A DNA stretch of 44,159 nucleotides from Pseudomonadota bacterium (lineage in GTDB: Bacteria; Pseudomonadota; Gammaproteobacteria; Steroidobacterales; Woeseiaceae): contig JADFSP010000005.1 of assembly GCA_022560695.1 (NCBI GenBank), positions 64,296 to 108,454 of the forward strand. Reading direction: 5' to 3'. A program made the translations under genes and the position numbers. The notes under the pieces are model-generated. The model was not told the origin of the DNA and searched no databases. It worked only from the letters and a program-made list of their open reading frames with translations. Shown here piece by piece: positions 42,936 to 44,159 of this stretch; within the stretch, counting starts at the first letter, position 1; each line of letters begins with the position of its first letter.

Positions 42936-42970
42936 GCGTCATTGCGAGAAGCGAAGCGACGAAGCAATCT
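42936..42970 (+). repeat. Dispersed CGTCATTGCGAG repeat
   Basis: CGTCATTGCGAGAAGCGAAG followed by CGACGAAGCAATCT is a full copy of a short repeat seen in many bacterial genomes. Related pieces are at 29889-29920 and, inverted, at 38726-38753. The arms ATTGC...GCAAT make it weakly palindromic. It marks the last point where the sequence resembles the rest of the window. Confidence 0.75.
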
Positions 42971-43003
42971 CGTCGATGCAGCCAGGATGGCCAGGTAGCA
43001 AGC

Positions 43004-43171
43004 TTGAGAACGATCACTATTCCAAAATACGCGGCGACCGATGATGCAGTCGAGCAAGTGCGGGCAGAGAGTGTAGCCCGCTATGGGATACCATATGAAG
43101 AGGCCCGACAGAGTGTCCAGCAGCCTCAACAACAGTTGGCATCAAGTCCGAGCATGACTTCTTTTACCTGA
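43004..43171 (+). CDS. Possible 55-aa protein, unrecognised
   Basis: An ORF starting at TTG 43004 encodes a plausible, non-repetitive peptide beginning LRTITIPKYAATDDAVEQVR and including ARYGIPYEEARQSV. Composition looks protein-like, with charged helix-forming residues and TAT/ATA/CCA codons unlike its GC-rich neighbours. The ribosome-binding sequence is poor and there is no ATG or GTG alternative nearby. It could be a small antitoxin-like protein or a remnant, and no partner gene is present. Confidence 0.35.
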   Translation: MRTITIPKYAATDDAVEQVRAESVARYGIPYEEARQSVQQPQQQLASSPSMTSFT

Positions 43172-43236
43172 GCAATTTATGTCCCCAGTTGAGGCTATTG
43201 CACAGAAAAAGCCCTCACTACTAAGGGTGTAGAATA

Positions 43237-43273
43237 GGGTGTTCTCACCCCTGTACACCACCACTGTACAGGG
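43237..43273. repeat. Overlapping inverted repeats in an unassigned region
   Basis: GGGTG (43237-43241) can pair with CACCC (43246-43250), and CCCTGTAC (43249-43256) with GTACAGGG (43266-43273). The two hairpins share bases, so only one can form at a time. The surrounding 43172-43560 stretch (389 bp) has no gene I can support on either strand, and its base and codon use differ from the window's genes. Confidence 0.5.
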
Positions 43274-43560
43274 TGGCAGGTCTCAAATCTCGCTCATCGA
43301 GAGCTCGCTTTGAGTTGCGAAAGATAATGCCCTGCCTCGGGGAGGCCGTTCCCTGCGCTCATTTTCGCCTAAAAAGCAGGCTCAAATCAGCTTCAGTCAG
43401 GCCCCCCGCTCGTCAAGCCATGGCGTCCTGGCTCGATTTGTCTGCGCTTCGCTTGCCAAACTCGACCCAGACTGCCTCCGCTCCGCTGTATGCTCTTCTT
43501 CACTATCGTTCCGCTTCCCATGCAGTTCCCTCGTCAACCTGCTTCACCCTTCGGCTGATA

Positions 43561-44001
43561 TTGGCTGACTTCGGCGGCTGGCTGCGGAGGCTGTTGCGTG
43601 ACGCCGAGGGCCCCGACGGCATCCTGTCGATGGTGGTGTTCGGCGGAGCAGTCGTGTTCTCGGCTGGCGCAGTCGTTGGGGGCTCGATCCATTGGACGCT
43701 CGCGGATTTGGCGGATGACCTCAACCCGATCGCCATTCAGGCCATAAACGGAATCGACTTCGACTTCTTCCTGTTCTTCCCGGTGGGCCTGGGGACGATG
43801 ATCCTGGCGACAGGGATCTCAGCTTTGCGTCACGGGGCGTTGCCGAGGTGGCTCGCCTGGGCAAGCGTGGTTGTCGGTGTGCTCGCGCTGACGCCCGTTT
43901 TCTTCATTCTGTTCTTCATCGGGCCGCTCTGGATCTTGATCGTGAGTATCTGGGGAATCAGGCGCGCCCTCGCAGACGGGACGGTTCCGGCGACCGCATA
44001 G
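43561..44001 (+). CDS. Small membrane protein, N-terminus probably truncated by a junction
   Basis: From about residue ADFGGWLRRLLRDAEG onward the frame encodes four hydrophobic segments (SMVVFGGAVVFSAGAVVGGS, FDFFLFFPVGLGTMILATGI, WLAWASVVVGVLALTPVFF, LFFIGPLWILIVSIWGI). The pattern resembles small membrane proteins common in Actinobacteria, including the HGALPRWLAWAS stretch. The frame runs back to GTG 43273, but those 96 residues look like translated non-coding DNA. TTG 43561 is a nominal start, and the true N-terminus may be missing. GC is much higher than in 43172-43560. Function is unknown. Confidence 0.55.
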   Translation: MADFGGWLRRLLRDAEGPDGILSMVVFGGAVVFSAGAVVGGSIHWTLADLADDLNPIAIQAINGIDFDFFLFFPVGLGTMILATGISALRHGALPRWLAWASVVVGVLALTPVFFILFFIGPLWILIVSIWGIRRALADGTVPATA

Positions 44002-44019
44002 CGCAGGCGGGGACGTGCT

Positions 44020-44159
44020 CGTGCGAGGATCGTCGAGCTGGCCGAGGCGGACGCCCTCTACGAGGATCCGCGCCATCCCTATACCCGCCGCCTGCTCGCC
44101 GCGGTGCCGGTCCCGCACCCGGCCGAGGAGCGCGCCCGCCTCGCCGCGCGGGACCTCGC
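44020..44159 (+). pseudogene. C-terminal fragment of an oligopeptide ABC transporter ATPase (runs off window)
   Basis: In the frame after the TAG at 43999-44001, with no start codon, the sequence reads [20 protein letters not shown] followed by [20 protein letters not shown]. This is the characteristic OppD/DppD C-terminal tail (the oligo_HPY region, with HPYTRxLLxAVP). The ATPase core with Walker and signature motifs is absent upstream, where the unrelated membrane gene ends. The fragment therefore begins at a junction near 44002-44025. It is very GC-rich. It could be a truncated import or an assembly join at the contig end. Confidence 0.7.

Noticed and set aside
43273..43560. N-terminal extension of the membrane protein frame from GTG 43273
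   Set aside because: The 96 residues are Arg/Ser/Leu-rich with no domain or signal peptide and fall in a region of different composition; likely translated non-coding sequence.

Overview
The window reads as a chromosomal segment of a moderately GC-rich gammaproteobacterium. This rests on the order pilQ-aroK-aroB, the tesA / ABC ATPase / permease pair, yajQ, mutY-yggX, and E. coli-like PilQ, HemE, FadD and YcgN proteins. A seven-gene trpEGDCFBA operon plus abundant REP-like repeats would suit a marine lineage such as Woeseiales or Chromatiales, but the family is a guess. No rRNA, tRNA, CRISPR array, prophage or classical insertion sequence was seen.

Layout. 1-6364 (+) is a housekeeping run: the 3' end of pilQ, a terminator, aroK, aroB, a dGTPase-like HD hydrolase, pyrF and hemE. 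A minus-strand REP-associated tyrosine transposase (RAYT), bounded by two oppositely oriented palindromes, sits between aroK and aroB. The same palindrome recurs as an inverted pair between hemE and the convergent fadD. 8215-12045 holds tesA divergent from an ABC ATPase/permease pair whose start codons share the bases CATG. 12080-16250 is more accessory: a 2-hydroxyacid dehydrogenase, a YcgN-type cysteine-cluster protein, a flavoprotein very like iodotyrosine deiodinase, a secreted P1-family (DmpA-like) peptidase, a SnoaL-like lipoprotein, and a decayed second copy of part of the deiodinase gene. ppc and yajQ follow on the minus strand, then an unrecognised 380-aa protein and an SLC13-type transporter.

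22809-29849 is the tryptophan operon: promoter, leader peptide with two adjacent Trp codons, attenuator hairpin, a repeat cluster, and trpE-G-D-C-F-B-A with every junction overlapping. An eighth overlapping gene encodes a DUF2007 domain plus a RanBP2-type zinc finger, and its last codons form the first unit of a 31-bp tandem repeat. After more repeats come a GGDEF/EAL protein with a damaged EAL site (-), an ECF sigma / anti-sigma / DUF4097 set (+), an AsmA-like protein, a START-like protein, mutY and yggX. Then egtD and egtB (ergothioneine, -), an Lrp-family regulator (-) and divergent alanine dehydrogenase (+).

The last 1.2 kb differs from the rest. After a terminator and a dispersed repeat there is a 55-codon ORF, about 390 bp of unassigned sequence, a GC-rich membrane protein lacking a natural N-terminus, and the C-terminal end of an oligopeptide ABC ATPase. 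It looks like a mosaic of imported fragments or a chimeric contig end.

Candidates for something new are modest: the RAYT/REP system with target footprints, the attenuator-repeat arrangement upstream of trpE, the trp-linked zinc-finger protein whose end is built from a repeat, and the deiodinase gene with its decayed partner. I found no convincing wholly novel multigene system.
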